From positions 40,081-104,080 of the forward strand of contig JAGWXT010000006.1 in the NCBI GenBank assembly GCA_018969715.1: a stretch of 64,000 bases of DNA, in the 5' to 3' direction. The notes under the pieces were generated by a model. It saw only the letters and a program-made list of their open reading frames with translations. It was not told where the DNA came from and did not search any database. Positions 35,858 through 45,178 of this stretch are shown here, one piece after another. Made by a program: the position numbers and the translations under genes. The DNA is from Actinomycetales bacterium. Its GTDB lineage: Bacteria; Actinomycetota; Actinomycetes; S36-B12; UBA5976. Each line of letters opens with the position of its first letter. The first letter of the stretch is position 1.

Positions 35858-37087
35858 GTGCATGCTCCATGCCGCGCCTGCGGCAGCGCCACCGCCGACT
35901 TACTCGATCTTGGTCTGCAGCCGATCGTTAACGAACTTCAGGCCACTCCCGACGCGGCGGTGTCGGTGTATTCGATGTTGGTGGGGGGTTGCCTCGGGTG
36001 TGGGCTCGTCCAGATGCTGACTCCCGTTCCGCCGGAGGTGTTCTACACCGACTACGCAACTCCTTCATCGTGGAAGCGGGAGCCGCACCTTGAGCGGCTG
36101 GTCGCAGTGCTCGAAGGTGCACTTTCACAGCAGGCAACAGTCATTGACGTGGGGTGCAATGATGGGAAGTTTCTCATAGTCCTGCGGGAACGCGGGTGGC
36201 ACAACCTCGCTGGGGTGGAACCAACGGAGAACACAGCGCGCATGGCGCGCGCGCACGGACTTGACGTCCGGCACGCGTACCTGGATCCTGCTGTGGCCGA
36301 GAGCCTGGTGGCGGAACGTGGGCAATGGGACTGCGTCATCCTCCGGCAGGTACTGGAGCACGTGTGCGACCTGGAGCCTTTCGGTGCCTCGCTGAACCGG
36401 CTGCTGAAAGTCGGTGGTCTGATTGCCATCGAAGTTCCTGATCTGCGAGTGAACGTCGACCACAGTGACTACACGCTGTGGGAGGAGCATGTGAACTACT
36501 TCTCCGAGCAGACCTTGACCCGCTATCTGTGCCGTCATGGCTTCCGGGTACGCACCGCCTACCGGTCACTTTTTTCCGGAATCACGTTAACCGTTGTGGC
36601 GGAGAAGGTCACTGGCGGCGATGGGGCACCTTCTCGGACTTCGGAGTCCGCCGTCACGCATGAGGAGATCGCTGCCTACCAACGGTGGGCGGCTGAGTTC
36701 CCCCAATTCCGCTCCCGGGTGAGGAACGTCGTCGCGGCGCACGCCGACAGCGGTGCCGTCGCGCTCTTCGGTGTGGGCAGCCGGTCATCGTTGTTCTGCA
36801 ATCTGATGGGCATTGCCGATCTTGTGAGCGTTGCCTTTGACGATCAACCCGCCAAGCAGGGCGTCTATCTCCCTCGCTCCGGAATCCCGGTGAGGCCCGG
36901 GAAGGAGTTGCCTGACCAGGCTCTCCCCTCGCTGGTCCTGCTCGGGGTCAACGCCGAGAACGAGGATGCGGTTCTCGCTGCCCATCCGGCCCTGAACATC
37001 ACAGCGACGTACTCGATCCTCCCCCCCAGTCCTCGCCTGCTGCCGGCGTGGCCTGAACCCCCGGCATTCCCGGCCGGTGGTTGTTGA
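35858..37087 (+). CDS. Three-domain sugar C-methyltransferase (zinc-binding N-terminus, SAM domain, C-terminal domain)
   Basis: CRACGSATADLLDLGLQPIVNEL...GGCLGCGLVQ; VIDVGCNDGKFLIVLRERGW; EHVNYFSEQTLTRYLCRHGF. Confidence 0.85.
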   Translation: MHAPCRACGSATADLLDLGLQPIVNELQATPDAAVSVYSMLVGGCLGCGLVQMLTPVPPEVFYTDYATPSSWKREPHLERLVAVLEGALSQQATVIDVGCNDGKFLIVLRERGWHNLAGVEPTENTARMARAHGLDVRHAYLDPAVAESLVAERGQWDCVILRQVLEHVCDLEPFGASLNRLLKVGGLIAIEVPDLRVNVDHSDYTLWEEHVNYFSEQTLTRYLCRHGFRVRTAYRSLFSGITLTVVAEKVTGGDGAPSRTSESAVTHEEIAAYQRWAAEFPQFRSRVRNVVAAHADSGAVALFGVGSRSSLFCNLMGIADLVSVAFDDQPAKQGVYLPRSGIPVRPGKELPDQALPSLVLLGVNAENEDAVLAAHPALNITATYSILPPSPRLLPAWPEPPAFPAGGC

Positions 37088-37102
37088 CGGGGGGTCAGGG
37101 CA

Positions 37103-39469
37103 ATGACGTGGTTCCTCTTCACCGGTGACCGGCGGATCGCGCTCATCCCGGGGCTGACGGTCACCATCGGGCGCGACCCCGGCTGTGACGTCGTTCTCGA
37201 CCATCCACGCGTTTCCCGTCAGCACCTTGCCGTGACCGTCGAGGGGGACCGGTGGCGACTGCGTGACACCTCGGCCAATGGCACCTTCAGTGGAACCGGA
37301 CGGGTGTCGGAGGAAACTGGCGACGGGTCGTGCATCGTGTCCCTCGGCGGCGGTGGTGGCCCAGTCGTCATTGTCAGCGACGACCCGCATGTGAATGCGC
37401 TGGCGGTGAGCGCGGGTTTCGCGCCGCAGCTGCGCGATGCTCCCGCGCCGGTGAGCAGCGGCAGCGCCGCTGACCTCCACCTGTTCCAGGCAGTGACGCG
37501 CTTCGGACGGGCCGACGACAATGACGTGATCCTCCCCGGCGTACTCGCCTCGGCCCATCACGCGCACCTTGTCAAGGGTGAGGTCAATGGCAAGGACACG
37601 CTGGACGTTGTCGACCTCGCATCCGCTCGGGGCACCTTCGTCAACGGTCAGCGGGTGAGTCGTGGACGGCTGGGTACCGGCGACCGGGTGAGCATGGGCG
37701 GATCGGCGTTCATTGTCACCGATACGGGCGCGCTGCACCCGATCGTTGATGCGGCCGGCGTCGGGATCGAAGTGCGCGAGTTGACCGTCGCCGCCGGCAC
37801 CATCCGCCTACTTGATGGAGTGACCTTCACCGTTCCGCCGCGCAGTGTCCTTGCGGTGGTCGGACCCTCCGGCTCGGGCAAGTCGACCCTGTTGGGTGCG
37901 ATGACCGGATTCTCGCCGGCAACTTCCGGGGCTGTCCTCGTCGACGGGCGCGATCTGTACGCCTCATATGACGAGCTTCGCTTCCAGATCGGGCTGGTCC
38001 CACAGGCCGATCTTGTGCCTGCGCAACTGCGGGTCAAGGAGGCGCTTGGTTATGCCGCGCGGCTTCGGTTCCCGCGGGATGTCCGCGTACATGAGCGTCG
38101 GGCACGGGTGCAGGAGGTGCTGGCTGACCTCGGCCTGACGGCACGGGCTGGCCTGCGGATTGACCGGCTATCCGGTGGGCAGCGCAAGCGGGTGAGCGTC
38201 GCACTGGAGTTGCTCACCCAACCCATCCTGCTGTTCCTTGACGAACCAACCTCCGGCCTCGATCCGGGGCTGGATCGGCAGGTGATGGTGCTCCTTCGCG
38301 AGATGGCGGATGCCGGACGCACCGTCATCGTCGTCACCCACGCGGTGGAGAACCTCGCCCTCGCCGATCAGGTGCTGGTCCTGGCGGCCGGCGGTCATCT
38401 CGCCTACATCGGTCCCCCCGGGCAGGCACCGGAGTACTTCGGAGTGCCGGATATGAGCAGCGTCTTCCTCGCACTCGAGGGCACCCCGGGCAAGGAGTGG
38501 ACGCGCCGCTGGCAGGAGCGCCTCATGCGGGAGGACTCCCCGGCCCCGACCGCAGCAACAGGGGACGCACCAGCCGAGCGGCCATCCGATGGTGGCCGGG
38601 TAGGGGCACCGCCCATCGGCGGTCGAACACGGGCGCGGGTCTCACGGCCGACCGGGGCGCTCGGTCAGTTCACCACCATGATCGCCCGGAATGTGCAGGT
38701 CATCCTCGCCGACCGAACCTATGCCGCACTGCTACTCGTCCTGCCACTGGTTCTCGCATTCACCGGATTCCTCGTCGGCAGCGCGGACGGACTCGGCAGT
38801 GGCCCCGGTGGCCTCAACCCGGAGTCGAGGCTGCTGCTGCTCGTCCTGGTCCTCGGTGCTGTCTTCACCGGGGGAGCAACCAGTGTCCAGGAGTTGGTGA
38901 AGGATCGCGTCATCTACCAGCGGGAGCGGGCTGTGGGGCTGTCGCGCGGCGCCTATGTCGCAGCGAAGGCGCTGGTGCTGGGCCTCATCGCCGCACTGCA
39001 GGGATTCGTCTTCGGGGCGCTGTCGCTCATCGGACGCCCCGGACCCGATGAGCCGCTCATTCTGCCCGGTCACCTCGACGTCGTCATCATGGTCGCCGCG
39101 GCCACCGTCACGTCCTGCATGCTCGGACTGGTGTTCTCCGCCGTGCTGCCCACGCGCGATGCGGCACTGCCCGCCCTGGTGATCGCCACCATGGTTCAGG
39201 TGGTCTTCTCCGGTGCGATTCCGTTGCGCTATCCGGAGGTGCTGGACGCGGTGGGCTGGCTCATGCCCGGCTACTGGCAATTCGAGGCGATGGCCGCGAG
39301 TGTCAACCTCGACCAGCTGCTGGGGCCGCAAGCGCCCGGTAACTGGGTGCACGAGACGGCGACCTGGTGGCTCTCCGCCGGAGTTCTCGGGCTGATGAGC
39401 CTGCTGTTCATCCTGCTTGCGATCATCGCCGTTGGTCGACATGACCCTGGGCGGACGCGGCGTCGCTAG
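37103..39469 (+). CDS. FHA-domain ABC-2 exporter (Rv1747-like: two FHA domains, ATPase, TM domain)
   Basis: FHA1 VTIGRDPGCDVVLDHPRVSRQHLAV; FHA2 TRFGRADDNDVILPG...RGTFVNGQRV; Walker A VGPSGSGKSTLLGAMTGF; LSGGQRKRVSVALELL; C-terminal TMs. Confidence 0.9.
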   Translation: MTWFLFTGDRRIALIPGLTVTIGRDPGCDVVLDHPRVSRQHLAVTVEGDRWRLRDTSANGTFSGTGRVSEETGDGSCIVSLGGGGGPVVIVSDDPHVNALAVSAGFAPQLRDAPAPVSSGSAADLHLFQAVTRFGRADDNDVILPGVLASAHHAHLVKGEVNGKDTLDVVDLASARGTFVNGQRVSRGRLGTGDRVSMGGSAFIVTDTGALHPIVDAAGVGIEVRELTVAAGTIRLLDGVTFTVPPRSVLAVVGPSGSGKSTLLGAMTGFSPATSGAVLVDGRDLYASYDELRFQIGLVPQADLVPAQLRVKEALGYAARLRFPRDVRVHERRARVQEVLADLGLTARAGLRIDRLSGGQRKRVSVALELLTQPILLFLDEPTSGLDPGLDRQVMVLLREMADAGRTVIVVTHAVENLALADQVLVLAAGGHLAYIGPPGQAPEYFGVPDMSSVFLALEGTPGKEWTRRWQERLMREDSPAPTAATGDAPAERPSDGGRVGAPPIGGRTRARVSRPTGALGQFTTMIARNVQVILADRTYAALLLVLPLVLAFTGFLVGSADGLGSGPGGLNPESRLLLLVLVLGAVFTGGATSVQELVKDRVIYQRERAVGLSRGAYVAAKALVLGLIAALQGFVFGALSLIGRPGPDEPLILPGHLDVVIMVAAATVTSCMLGLVFSAVLPTRDAALPALVIATMVQVVFSGAIPLRYPEVLDAVGWLMPGYWQFEAMAASVNLDQLLGPQAPGNWVHETATWWLSAGVLGLMSLLFILLAIIAVGRHDPGRTRRR

Positions 39470-39478
39470 GCTCCTGCC

Positions 39479-40732
39479 ATGCCCACCCCGGCCTACAGCC
39501 AAGCGAGAGCCTTGCAGGTCTGTCGGGGATGTGGCGACGCGGGTGTGACGGTCGTGTGGGATCTGGCTGGCGCCCCATATGGGGATCTATTCCGGAGCAC
39601 TGCCGTCGAGGCGCGATCACTGCGCGCGCACACGTTGACGCTTGGCCTGTGCCCTACTTGCGGCCTCCTGCAGTTGCTGGAAGATGTGACGGCGGAAGAT
39701 ATTCATGAGGACTACCTCTACCAGACTCGTGTCAATCCCGGGCTCGTATCGTTCTATCAACGCCTTGGTGAACGGCGCGTCGGGGAGTTGGGTCTGACAT
39801 CCGAGGATCTCGTCATTGATGTTGGGGGAAACGACGGCTCCGCACTGCTGCCGTACCGGGATGCGGGTGTCCGAGTGCTGAACATTGACCCTGCCAGTCG
39901 AGCCGTCGCTGTCGCCCGGGAACGCGGCGTCACCAGTGAGCAGGGGTACCTTGACGCGGAGCTGGCGGAACGCGTCGTGGGCGAGTACGGCCCCGCCGCG
40001 CTGGTGACGGCGCACTACGTTGCCGCGAATGTGCCATCCCCGGTGCGATTCCTCACCGACCTCGCCTCCTGTGTCACGGCTAATGGCCTTGTCTCGGTGA
40101 TCACCGGTTATCACCCGGATCAGTTCCTCTCGCACATGTTCGACTACATCAGCCATGACCATCTGTCATTTTTCTCCGTGCGGTCCTTCCGTGCATGCGC
40201 CGAGCGCAGTGGGCTGGTGCTGTGCTCCGTGTCCAGAAATGCACATAAGGGTGGGTCGGTGCGCCTTGACCTGCGGCGGGCGGGTGTATCAGTGCCGGAT
40301 GAGTCGGTGGCCCTGCACCTGCAGCAGGAGCAGTGGCGGGAGGTCGGTGTCGAGTCCACCTACCGGCAGTTCGCCTCTCATATCGAGCGAATCGGCCACC
40401 GGGTGCGGGAGTTGCTTGATGAGTGCACCACCACCCCAGTGCCTGGGATCGGAGCATCCATCAGCACCACGCACCTGCTCGCCCAATTCGGCCTCACCGA
40501 CCGCATCAGTGTGCTCCTCGACGATGATCCGAGGAAGGTGGGCCTCTTCGCTCCGGGCAGCGGGCTGCCAGTGGCTCCGCTGGAAGCGGTTGTCGATCCG
40601 CCGCATGCCGATACGGTCATCATCCTGTCGTGGCAGGTGACGAACATCCTCATGTCACGCCTGCGGGAGGTGGGGTTCACCGGCCGAGTGGTGTTACCGT
40701 TGCCCACGCCGACAGTCGTCACGATTGCGTGA
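39479..40732 (+). CDS. Three-domain sugar C-methyltransferase (second copy)
   Basis: CRGCGDAGVTVVWDLAGAPYGDLF...LCPTCGLLQL; VIDVGGNDGSALLPYRDAGVRVLNIDP; DYISHDHLSFFSVRSFRACAERSGL. Confidence 0.85.
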   Translation: MPTPAYSQARALQVCRGCGDAGVTVVWDLAGAPYGDLFRSTAVEARSLRAHTLTLGLCPTCGLLQLLEDVTAEDIHEDYLYQTRVNPGLVSFYQRLGERRVGELGLTSEDLVIDVGGNDGSALLPYRDAGVRVLNIDPASRAVAVARERGVTSEQGYLDAELAERVVGEYGPAALVTAHYVAANVPSPVRFLTDLASCVTANGLVSVITGYHPDQFLSHMFDYISHDHLSFFSVRSFRACAERSGLVLCSVSRNAHKGGSVRLDLRRAGVSVPDESVALHLQQEQWREVGVESTYRQFASHIERIGHRVRELLDECTTTPVPGIGASISTTHLLAQFGLTDRISVLLDDDPRKVGLFAPGSGLPVAPLEAVVDPPHADTVIILSWQVTNILMSRLREVGFTGRVVLPLPTPTVVTIA

Positions 40733-40827
40733 TTCTTGCTGCAACTGGCCGCGACACGTGAATCTCCTTGGGACCGGCTGTTGGTGAATGGATGTCCATC
40801 CGCGCATCCATCGAGAGGAGCGAGCGT

Positions 40828-41847
40828 ATGTCGCCAATTGCGGTGGTGACGGGAGGAGCCGGGTTCATCGGCAGCCACACCGTCGACGCCCTGCTGGCAC
40901 AAGGATTCATCGTGCGGGTCATTGACGACCTGCGTGGGGGCCGGCTCGCGAACCTTGCGCACGTGCGTGACCGTCCGGACTTCTCCTTCCATGAGATTGA
41001 TGTCTGCACACTGCCGGCGGACAGCCCCTTGTTCTCCGAGGTCGACCTCGTCATTCACTTCGCAGGCATCGGTGACATCGTCCCGTCCGTTGAACGGCCC
41101 GCGGAGTATCTCGATGCGAATGTCATGGGCACGGTTCGCGTACTGGAGGCGGCGCGGACAGCCGGGGTGCGCCGATGTGTCTACGCCGCGTCATCCTCCT
41201 GCTACGGTGCTGATCCGGAGGTTCCCACTCCGGAGACAGCGCTCATCTCACCCGAATACCCCTATGCGTTGTCGAAGTATCTCGGCGAGGTCGCGGCTTT
41301 CCATTGGCAGCGTGTCTATGGGCTGTCCGTGAACTCGATTCGCATCTTCAACGCCTACGGTCCCCGGTCACGAACGTCCGGTGCATATGGCGCAGTGTTC
41401 GGAGTCTTCCTCAAGCAGAAGCTGGCAGGACGGCCGTTCACGGTGGTCGGCGATGGTGAGCAACGGCGGGACTTCGTCTTCGTCACCGATGTTGCGGACG
41501 CCTTCGTCCGCGCCGGGCTGACCCAGCTCAGCGGTCGAGTGTGGAATGTCGGGGGTGGCAACCCGCAGTCGGTCAACCGGCTCGTCGCTCTGCTGGAGGG
41601 ACCCGTTGTTCACATCCCCAAGCGCCCGGGTGAGCCAGACAGCACATGGGCCGACATTGGCGCCATCGAAGCGGATCTGCAGTGGCGCCCGCGTGTCACC
41701 TTCGAGGAGGGCGTTGCCGCGGTGGTTGAGGCAATCGACTACTGGGCGGATGCCCCGCTGTGGGACGCCGACTCGATTGCCCAAGCAACCGAACCATGGT
41801 TCCGCATGCTCAGCGGATCCCCAACTCGCGCAGGTGGCGCGGGATGA
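40828..41847 (+). CDS. NAD-dependent sugar epimerase/dehydratase
   Basis: AVVTGGAGFIGSHTVDALLAQG; SSSCYGADPEVPTPE...YPYALSKYLGE; IRIFNAYGPRSRTSGAYG. Confidence 0.9.
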   Translation: MSPIAVVTGGAGFIGSHTVDALLAQGFIVRVIDDLRGGRLANLAHVRDRPDFSFHEIDVCTLPADSPLFSEVDLVIHFAGIGDIVPSVERPAEYLDANVMGTVRVLEAARTAGVRRCVYAASSSCYGADPEVPTPETALISPEYPYALSKYLGEVAAFHWQRVYGLSVNSIRIFNAYGPRSRTSGAYGAVFGVFLKQKLAGRPFTVVGDGEQRRDFVFVTDVADAFVRAGLTQLSGRVWNVGGGNPQSVNRLVALLEGPVVHIPKRPGEPDSTWADIGAIEADLQWRPRVTFEEGVAAVVEAIDYWADAPLWDADSIAQATEPWFRMLSGSPTRAGGAG

Positions 41848-42344
41848 GCAGCACCGACGCGGGGAAGGGAACCCCCGCCGGTGCTTTTGAGGTGGCTGGG
41901 TTGGCGATCCGGCTGACTGCCCCGGGGGTGTTCCACTGCCTCCACTGGGGCCAGCGCATGCCGTCAGGAACCCTCACGTGGCTCGCAGGTCAGGCGGACG
42001 CAGATTCCCGCGGGCGCGCGCGGATCTGCTTCCATCCCGATCCGATGGATGAGGTCCAGCAGATGCTCATCGCGCTGACCGGGAGTGCCGTCGACCGTCC
42101 CCACCGCCATCCACACAAGCACGAGACCCTCATCCCGGCCTGCGGAACCGCTGTCTACCGAGTCTTCGATGACGTCGGCGTGCTGCGTGAGGAGGTCGTC
42201 GTCGGCGGCGAAGGTTTGCGCTATCTGCATACGCCACCGGGGGTGTGGCACTGCGTGGTGCCCACGAGCGATCACTTCATCTTCTGGGAACTCGCCAAGG
42301 GACCCTTCGATCCCCGGGCCAATGAGTACCCGGGGTGGGCCTGA
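41844..42344 (+). CDS. WbuC-like cupin protein
   Basis: RARICFHPDPMDEVQQMLIALTGSAVDRPHRHPHKHETLIPACGTAVYRVFDDVG...TPPGVWHCVVPTSDHFIFWE. Confidence 0.75.
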   Translation: MSSTDAGKGTPAGAFEVAGLAIRLTAPGVFHCLHWGQRMPSGTLTWLAGQADADSRGRARICFHPDPMDEVQQMLIALTGSAVDRPHRHPHKHETLIPACGTAVYRVFDDVGVLREEVVVGGEGLRYLHTPPGVWHCVVPTSDHFIFWELAKGPFDPRANEYPGWA

Positions 42345-42384
42345 AGGGTGGGCCCCGCAGGTCGGGCCTGAAGGGTGGGCCCCG
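42337..42384. repeat. 21-bp direct repeat with 27-bp periodicity at convergent gene junction
   Basis: GGGCCTGAAGGGTGGGCCCCG at 42337-42357 and 42364-42384. Confidence 0.9.
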
Positions 42385-42397
42385 GAGCGTCGGGGTC

Positions 42398-43642
42398 TCA
42401 GGAGTCAGCCGGTTGCAGCCCGAGTCCCGTGCCACCATCCTGCGAAACCCGCGCTGCGCGAGCAGCGATTCGGGCGCTGCCGATGAGCGCGATGACCAAC
42501 AGCGCCGCGCAAGCCGCGGCCCCTGCATCCCGTGGCACATCAGCCAGGCTCCCGATGGCAACACCGACCATGGTCAATGCGGCGGTGGTGCCCAGCAATA
42601 GGGGAATCAGCGCCCCGCCGCGGGCGGAGGCGGCCACCAATGTCAATCCCCCGTAGCCCAGGGCCAGTGAAAGTGCCACTGCCGCCCCCACGGTAGTCGT
42701 CGGGGGATGGTCGAAGGTCGCCATGGGGCTGAGCGCAACTCCGCTGAGGGCGCTGGCCGCGCCGCCGATGCCCAGCAGAACCATTGCGTGCCCGAGCAGG
42801 TTCGACACGAGGCGCGCCCCCTGCGTGGGCAGTTGGAAGGGCCCGATATAGGAGAAGTACTGCCACCAGATCAGGGTCACGATGCCGAACGTCAGCAGCA
42901 GGCCGGCGGGCCGGGGCAGCGCACCATCAGTGAAATGGACGACGATCTCAAGGAACGCCTCGCCGAGGACGATGAGTGTGAACTGGCCCAGGCGTTCTCG
43001 CAGGTGGTTGCGGTTGATCGGGTAGGTGCGTTCCACGCGGGGCACATACGTGAGGAAGATCGGCAGCAGGCCGATGACCATGCCGATGCCGAAGGCAGTC
43101 GTGGTCCAGCGGTCCGGTACCGCGAGGGAGGCGCACAACAGGAGTCCGCCGATGAGGGTGCTCCAAAGCGGAATCCGATCCAACGGTCCGGAAAGGGGAT
43201 CGTGGCGTCGGACCCGCCACCACAGGGCACTCAACGACAGCAGTGCGATCCCGAGGCTGCTCACACCGATGCTGTCATCCATCGCGCCATCGGCACCGAC
43301 GGTCATCACTGCGATGATGACCGCGAGCATCTGCGTCAGGACGAGTAGCCGCTTGCTGATGGTGTCGTCACCAAGTCGATTGTTGGCGAGTGTCGTTGCT
43401 GTCCACAGCGCGAAGATGACGATGACAACGACGCTGTACCAGAGGTACACGGTGGCCCCGGTGCTCTGGCTCAGCGCTCCGAAGACAAGCAGGATCGAGG
43501 CCCCGAACACCAGGTCGTAGAACAGTTCCAGCCAGGTCGCTCCTGCGGTGTGACCTGCGGCGGGTTGAGCGTCGCCCGACCACTGGACCCCGTCCGCGGT
43601 GTCGGGATCATCGAACCCGCGGGATGTCGGTCCAGCCACCAC
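42398..43642 (-). CDS. Low temperature requirement protein A (LtrA) family membrane protein
   Basis: ATWLELFYDLVFGASILLVFGALS; multiple TMs; GQFTLIVLGEAFLEIVVHF. Confidence 0.85.
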   Translation of the reverse strand: MVAGPTSRGFDDPDTADGVQWSGDAQPAAGHTAGATWLELFYDLVFGASILLVFGALSQSTGATVYLWYSVVVIVIFALWTATTLANNRLGDDTISKRLLVLTQMLAVIIAVMTVGADGAMDDSIGVSSLGIALLSLSALWWRVRRHDPLSGPLDRIPLWSTLIGGLLLCASLAVPDRWTTTAFGIGMVIGLLPIFLTYVPRVERTYPINRNHLRERLGQFTLIVLGEAFLEIVVHFTDGALPRPAGLLLTFGIVTLIWWQYFSYIGPFQLPTQGARLVSNLLGHAMVLLGIGGAASALSGVALSPMATFDHPPTTTVGAAVALSLALGYGGLTLVAASARGGALIPLLLGTTAALTMVGVAIGSLADVPRDAGAAACAALLVIALIGSARIAARAARVSQDGGTGLGLQPADS

Positions 43643-43687
43643 GTGGGAAGCCTAGGCCAGAAGGCCCCCGCGAGGTAGCGTGCGGTT

Positions 43688-44407
43688 GTGCGCTGGGACC
43701 GCGGGGCACTGGCCCGATTGGCGATTGCCATCAGCGCGGCCCTGCTGGGGTGGCTCGGGGGAGCAGCCGGCCCGGTGCGGGAAACCGCGCCGGTGGCTGC
43801 CGTGTCAGTCATGGGGACCCGCGTGCTGACACCGGGCGGGCTAGCACCGGGCGGGCTGGCACCGGGCGTCGTCGCGGTTGCGCGGAGTGCGCCAACGGCC
43901 TCCGCCGAGACCGGCAGCATCCGTCTGAACGACGCCTTTGTCACCTGGCAGCGGCGAGTGCCGTACGCGGTACGCCAACCGATGCAGACCCATGGACTCG
44001 TCCTGCGCGAGTTCATCGAGATGTCCTGTGGGGTCGGGCGCCAGCCGAGTGCGCTGGCGACCTATGCAGCCCGCGCCGATCGGGATGCGTGGTTCGACGG
44101 ACCCTTCCTCGTGCTGTCGCAGGGTGATCCACTCTGTGCGGAGCCGCCTCTGGGCCCGGCGCGGACACGACTGTGGCAGGGCGGCGGCCAATTGCGGGTC
44201 CATGTCGCCTGCGGCGATCCTGCCGTGAACATCCTCTGTGGACGTGGCACGCTGCGTGACTTCGATCGGTTCGGCGGCACCGTTCAGGCGCGTTTTCCCA
44301 GGGTGGGTGTCCGACTGGGCACCGATGTCCGCATCGATGCCGGTGGGCTCACCCTCGAGCAGGTCCTCGGCGTCGCGACCAGCCTTGCTCCGGTATCAGG
44401 AGGCTGA
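43688..44407 (+). CDS. Predicted secreted protein of unknown function
   Basis: N-terminal signal LARLAIAISAALLGWLGGAAG; 239 aa; TAGCGT-N6-GTG upstream. Confidence 0.6.
   Translation: MRWDRGALARLAIAISAALLGWLGGAAGPVRETAPVAAVSVMGTRVLTPGGLAPGGLAPGVVAVARSAPTASAETGSIRLNDAFVTWQRRVPYAVRQPMQTHGLVLREFIEMSCGVGRQPSALATYAARADRDAWFDGPFLVLSQGDPLCAEPPLGPARTRLWQGGGQLRVHVACGDPAVNILCGRGTLRDFDRFGGTVQARFPRVGVRLGTDVRIDAGGLTLEQVLGVATSLAPVSGG
43831..43868. repeat. 15-bp x2.5 tandem repeat (ACCGGGCGGGCTRGC) encoding (PGGLA)n
   Basis: Two full units 43831-43845 and 43846-43860, then ACCGGGCG. Confidence 0.85.
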
Positions 44408-45085
44408 CTCCCGCGCCTGCGCCGCTGTTGACGGTGAGGTGTGTCGGAAGAGAGCGTCGGTGAGCAAGGCGCCCAATCCGGCGCCGATGAGCTGGGCGAC
44501 GATGAAGGGGAGTACCGACCCCGGGGCGATCCCGGTGAAGGTGTCGGTGAAGGCGCGGCCCACCGTCACCGCAGGATTGGCAAAGGATGTGGAGGCGGTG
44601 AAGAAGTAGGCCGAGCCGATCCACGCGGCGATGACCACTGGCGCCATCGCGGTGCGGTTGGTGCGCCCAAGGGCTCCCACCACCAGCAGCAGTCCCGCCG
44701 TGGCAACGACCTCGCCCAGCCAGATCCCGGTGCCCGCGCGGACGGTGCTTGCCGCGTGCCACGCCGGCAGGTCGAACATGACGTTCGCCAGCGCGACACC
44801 GGACAGCCCGCCGAGAACCTGCGCACTGATGCAGGCAAGGCCCCCGGTCGGGTTCAGCTCCCTGCGGATCACGGCGATCATGGTGACCGCTGGATTGAAG
44901 TGGGCGCCGATATTGAGGCCGAGCAACCAGATGAGAACCCCCAGGGCGGCGACCGTGGCCACCATGTTGGCAAGCAGGATGACGAGATTGTCCGTGCTCA
45001 GGGCCGCACCCATGATCCCGGAACCGACGACCGCTGCCACGAGCAGCGCCGTCCCGAGGAACTCCGCAACTAGTCGTGTCCACAT
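44396..45085 (-). CDS. MIP-family aquaporin (candidate arsenite channel, AqpS-like by context)
   Basis: Two NPA motifs: NIGAHFNPAVTMIAV and SFANPAVTVGRAFTDTFTGIAP. Confidence 0.87.
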   Translation of the reverse strand: MWTRLVAEFLGTALLVAAVVGSGIMGAALSTDNLVILLANMVATVAALGVLIWLLGLNIGAHFNPAVTMIAVIRRELNPTGGLACISAQVLGGLSGVALANVMFDLPAWHAASTVRAGTGIWLGEVVATAGLLLVVGALGRTNRTAMAPVVIAAWIGSAYFFTASTSFANPAVTVGRAFTDTFTGIAPGSVLPFIVAQLIGAGLGALLTDALFRHTSPSTAAQARESAS

Positions 45086-45131
45086 GCCCGCACCCTAGCA
45101 GGTGCTGCTTTTGAAAAAGTAGCAAATACTG

Positions 45132-45149
45132 AATCAAAATATATTGATT
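45132..45149. promoter_or_regulatory. Candidate ArsR operator (AATCAA-N6-TTGATT) in AT-rich divergent promoter
   Basis: AATCAAAATATATTGATT between divergent -10 elements TAGGGT (aquaporin) and TAGGTT (arsR). Confidence 0.6.
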
Positions 45150-45178
45150 TATTTTTCAATCCTGGCTAGGTTGGCGCT

